Shown piece by piece: positions 24,303-26,060 of a stretch of 26,060 nucleotides of DNA. Position 1 is the first letter of the stretch. Each line of letters begins with the position of its first letter. Where the stretch lies: NCBI GenBank assembly GCA_047620505.1, contig JBLHKS010000095.1:1-26060 (forward strand), in the 5' to 3' direction. This DNA comes from JBLHKS01 sp047620505 (GTDB taxonomy: Bacteria; Verrucomicrobiota; Verrucomicrobiia; Verrucomicrobiales; DEV007). The translations under genes and the position numbers were made by a program. The notes under the pieces are model-generated. The model made no database searches, was not told where the DNA came from, and was given only the letters and a program-made list of their open reading frames with translations.

Positions 24303-24316
24303 GCTGCAATTTTAGC
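24303..24316. promoter_or_regulatory. Candidate BlaI operator, blaI side
   Basis: GCTGCAATTTTAGC is the partner of the element at 24231-24244, 72 bases away. It ends seven bases before the GTG start of the BlaI-like gene, where a bound repressor would block transcription or initiation. Confidence 0.45.
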
Positions 24317-24322
24317 ATAATC

Positions 24323-24712
24323 GTGGAAACCACAACCGCAGAAAATCTTTCCCGCCGAGAACGGCAAATCATGGACATCCTGTTCAAGCAGAGCAGCGCG
24401 TCCGCGAGCGATGTCCATCAGCAGCTGCCCGATCCGCCGAGCTACTCGGCCGTCCGGGCGACCCTCGCGATCCTGGAGGACAAAGGCATGGTCACGCACG
24501 AAACCCTCGACCGAAAATACGTCTATCGGCCGACCGTTTCGATCCCGCGCGCCAAACGCCAGGCGCTACGCAAACTGCTGAACACGTTTTTCGAAGGCAA
24601 CGCCGAAAACCTCGTCGCGACGTTGCTCGACCCTGGCGAAGAAGCTGTCACCCCGGCTGAGGCCCGCCGGATCCGCGATCTGATCGACGATCACAAAGCC
24701 GAATCGGCCTAA
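24323..24712 (+). CDS. BlaI/MecI/CopY family winged-helix repressor
   Basis: This 129-residue protein starts with GTG. It has the family's winged helix: LSRRERQIMDILFKQSSASASDVHQQLP, then SYSAVRATLAILEDKGMVTHE and a wing with RKYVYRPTVS, followed by a C-terminal dimerisation region (KRQALRKLLNTFFEGNAENLVATLLD). BlaI-type repressors bind dyad operators and are removed when the partner M56 protease cuts them in the dimer region. The protease gene follows after eight bases, giving the classic pair. Similar pairs in this bacterial group are widespread and mostly not linked to beta-lactam resistance; no beta-lactamase or penicillin-binding protein gene is seen here. Confidence 0.95.
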   Translation: METTTAENLSRRERQIMDILFKQSSASASDVHQQLPDPPSYSAVRATLAILEDKGMVTHETLDRKYVYRPTVSIPRAKRQALRKLLNTFFEGNAENLVATLLDPGEEAVTPAEARRIRDLIDDHKAESA

Positions 24713-24720
24713 TCCGAAAA

Positions 24721-25710
24721 ATGGACTGGCTAACCGAACTAAACTGGCTTCCCGCCGTCGCGGTTCGAAGTCTCGTCGCCGCCGGCTTGGCTTGGCTCGG
24801 TTTCTGTTGCGCTCGCTGGCTCCAAGCTCCCTGGCGCGGACGAATCATGGGCTTGAGCGTCACCGCCGTCGTCGCTCTGCCACTGATCCCACTAACAAAT
24901 CACCAGGCCCTGCCCGCCGTTCCGACCGCGATTCTCGAAACCGCCGGCTCGATCGCCTGGCTGCCTTGGATCGCCGGAATCTGGATCGTCGGCGCGATCT
25001 GGTTTGGAAGCCGCTTGCTGATCGGCAGTTCCTGGCTGCGCCGACTCTGCGCCCGGGCCGAGGAAGTCGAACTCCCGGCTGAGGTCCTCAAGCAGCTCGG
25101 CAAGCTCCCGCGTGGCTGCCGAATCGTCATTTCAGATGAAGCTGGCGTCCCCTTCGCATGCGGTCTGCTTCGGCGCACGATCGTCCTCCCGCGAGCCAGC
25201 AGCTGCTGGCCACAGAGTCGCCTCGTCCAGGTTCTCGCCCACGAAATCCATCACCACCGCGCTGGCGACGTCTGGCTCCAGACGCTAAGCCACGGAATCT
25301 GCGCCGCGCTCTGGTGGAACCCGCTCGTCTGGCTTTTGATGCGCGAATGGCAGCGCGAACGCGAATTCGCCGCCGACCGCGCCGTCCTCGAAGTCGCTAA
25401 CCCAGCCAGCTACGCCGAAAATCTCCTCGAACTCAGCACGCGACTCCCCAGCAACGGTCGCTCCTTCGCCGCCGCGCTGTACATGACCAAACGTGGTGTC
25501 CTCGAAACTCGAATCCGCCGTCTGCTTTCCAAACCGGAAAACCCCGGTGACGCCCGTCGTTGGCTCGCTGCTGGCGTGATTTCCGCGATTTTCATCGCCA
25601 TGCCGATCTGCGTCGCCTGGGCCCCGCTCGAACTCGCGAAGAAGCCCAGCCCTGAACTCCAGCAGGAAATCCAAACGCGCCTGACCGCCGATCCGTTTCC
25701 AGGAAACTGA
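24721..25710 (+). CDS. M56 family (BlaR1-like) membrane zinc protease without a sensor domain
   Basis: This 329-residue protein has three N-terminal membrane helices, a cytoplasmic-loop protease with LAHEIHHHRAGD (HExxH zinc motif) near residue 178 and the downstream acidic ligand in EREFAADRAVL, then a final helix (LAAGVISAIFIAMPICVAW) and a short tail. Classic BlaR1/MecR1 proteins are near 590 residues and carry an extracellular penicillin-binding sensor; here only about 25 residues follow the last helix, so the signal must be detected differently. It is expected to cut the BlaI-like repressor encoded eight bases upstream. A palindrome copy at 25195-25210 is read as Ser-Ser-Cys-Trp just before the protease motif. 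Confidence 0.93.
   Translation: MDWLTELNWLPAVAVRSLVAAGLAWLGFCCARWLQAPWRGRIMGLSVTAVVALPLIPLTNHQALPAVPTAILETAGSIAWLPWIAGIWIVGAIWFGSRLLIGSSWLRRLCARAEEVELPAEVLKQLGKLPRGCRIVISDEAGVPFACGLLRRTIVLPRASSCWPQSRLVQVLAHEIHHHRAGDVWLQTLSHGICAALWWNPLVWLLMREWQREREFAADRAVLEVANPASYAENLLELSTRLPSNGRSFAAALYMTKRGVLETRIRRLLSKPENPGDARRWLAAGVISAIFIAMPICVAWAPLELAKKPSPELQQEIQTRLTADPFPGN
25195..25210. repeat. 16-base perfect palindrome GCCAGCAGCTGCTGGC inside the M56 gene
   Basis: Read as Ala-Ser-Ser-Cys-Trp, a third reading frame for the same core. The odd residue string suggests pressure at DNA level rather than protein level. Confidence 0.85.
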
Positions 25711-25739
25711 AAAACTTGGGTTCGATCCCACCGAAGCGC

Positions 25740-26060
25740 TCAAGCCACGTAGTGCGATTCGATCTGGCTGGCGACCACGTCCCAGCTCTCGGCCATCCCG
25801 CTTTTGCGCGCGCCCGCCGAGACCGTCGCCAGCAGTTGCTGGTCGGAAAAAAGTTTCACGAACGCCCCCGCGATCGCTGCCGGATCGCCGGGCGGAACGA
25901 GGAAACCGTTTTCGCCATCGCGGATCACCTCAGGGAAGCCGCCGATGTTCGACGCGATCACTGGTTTGCCGTAACCGAACGCCGTTGCGATCGCGCCGCT
26001 GTTCCAGCCTTCGGTGTAGGCCATAGCCGTTGCGTGAATGTGGGTGAGGACTTTGGGCAG
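25740..26060 (-). CDS. Group 1 (GT4) glycosyltransferase, C-terminal part, 5' end outside window
   Basis: The frame is open to the right edge; the 107 visible codons are the nucleotide-sugar-binding end of a GT-B fold enzyme. TEGWNSGAIATAFGYGKPVIASNIGGFPEVI carries the E-x(7)-E-type region of the family in altered form: the first Glu is in TEGW and the second position reads Ala-Thr rather than Glu. NGFLVPPGDPAAIAGAFVKL follows, as usual. Such enzymes transfer a sugar from an activated donor in cell-surface glycan synthesis. It converges on the M56 protease gene with 29 bases between. Donor and acceptor cannot be told. Confidence 0.88.
   Translation of the reverse strand: MPKVLTHIHATAMAYTEGWNSGAIATAFGYGKPVIASNIGGFPEVIRDGENGFLVPPGDPAAIAGAFVKLFSDQQLLATVSAGARKSGMAESWDVVASQIESHYVA
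25831..25840. repeat. Palindrome variant AGCAGTTGCT inside the glycosyltransferase gene
   Basis: One-base variant of the dispersed core, flanked as CCAGCAGTTGCTGG; the same variant occurs at 17099-17108. Confidence 0.6.

Noticed and set aside
24323..25710. A beta-lactam resistance locus
   Set aside because: There is a BlaI/M56 pair, but no beta-lactamase or PBP gene, and the M56 protein lacks the penicillin-binding sensor.
25711..25739. A tRNA T-arm-like string, GGGTTCGATCCCACC, between the M56 and glycosyltransferase genes
   Set aside because: Only the T-loop motif is present. The gap is 29 bases and the flanking sequence is coding, so no acceptor, D or anticodon arm can be formed.

Overview
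The window looks like a chromosomal stretch from a moderately GC-rich member of the Planctomycetota/Verrucomicrobiota group, with Verrucomicrobiota my preference. The evidence is two separate DUF1552 + planctomycete-type cytochrome (PSCyt1/DUF1592/DUF1588/DUF1585) gene pairs, Tat-exported sugar-isomerase and Gfo/Idh genes, a GntP permease, and few recognisable Shine-Dalgarno sites. No tRNA, rRNA, CRISPR array or insertion sequence was found, and no gap between genes exceeds 300 bases. The window opens inside one gene and closes inside another.

Layout. 1-2515 (+): the end of a DUF1592/1588/1585 cytochrome gene, coupled by ATGA to a Tat-exported DUF1552 protein. 2517-3230 (-): an outer-membrane-barrel-like gene whose signal-peptide segment is cut off by two in-frame stops. 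3342-5059 (+): a hexulose-phosphate-synthase/keto-gulonate-phosphate-decarboxylase-like enzyme, coupled by ATGA to a zinc-type alcohol dehydrogenase. 5056-8685 (-): a 1209-residue protein with a degenerate receiver, six PAS modules and a degenerate kinase module. 8970-13375 (-): a second cytochrome/DUF1552 pair, again ATGA-coupled, in which the cytochrome protein carries a complete N-terminal endonuclease I domain. 13470-17088 (+): a short-chain epimerase with an altered active site, a GntP permease and a membrane PIN-TRAM protein. 17314-18369 (+): recA, preceded by a short leader ORF with a good ribosome site. 18443-22252: a Tat-exported sugar isomerase-like protein facing a Gfo/Idh oxidoreductase and an NRAMP-like transporter. 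22387-25710: an Rpn-type PD-(D/E)XK protein, a lipoprotein and a divergent BlaI/M56 (BlaR1-like) pair with two similar 14-base elements in their shared control region. 25740-26060 (-): the end of a group 1 glycosyltransferase.

How the genes fit together. Several genes point to sugar or sugar-acid use: the HPS/KGPDC-like enzyme with its dehydrogenase, GntP, and the isomerase/Gfo-Idh/transporter group. The two cytochrome/DUF1552 pairs are envelope-located systems of unknown chemistry that are abundant in this kind of bacterium. BlaI and the M56 protease form a classic proteolysis-driven repressor switch.

The strongest unexplained signal is a palindrome with the core AGCAGCTGCT. It occurs 11 times exactly and twice more as AGCAGTTGCT in 26 kb, usually 1-2.5 kb apart. 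It lies in several reading frames inside genes and directly behind stop codons between genes. The other leading observations are the endonuclease I-cytochrome fusion, the PAS protein that has lost phosphotransfer residues at both ends, and the candidate BlaI operators.
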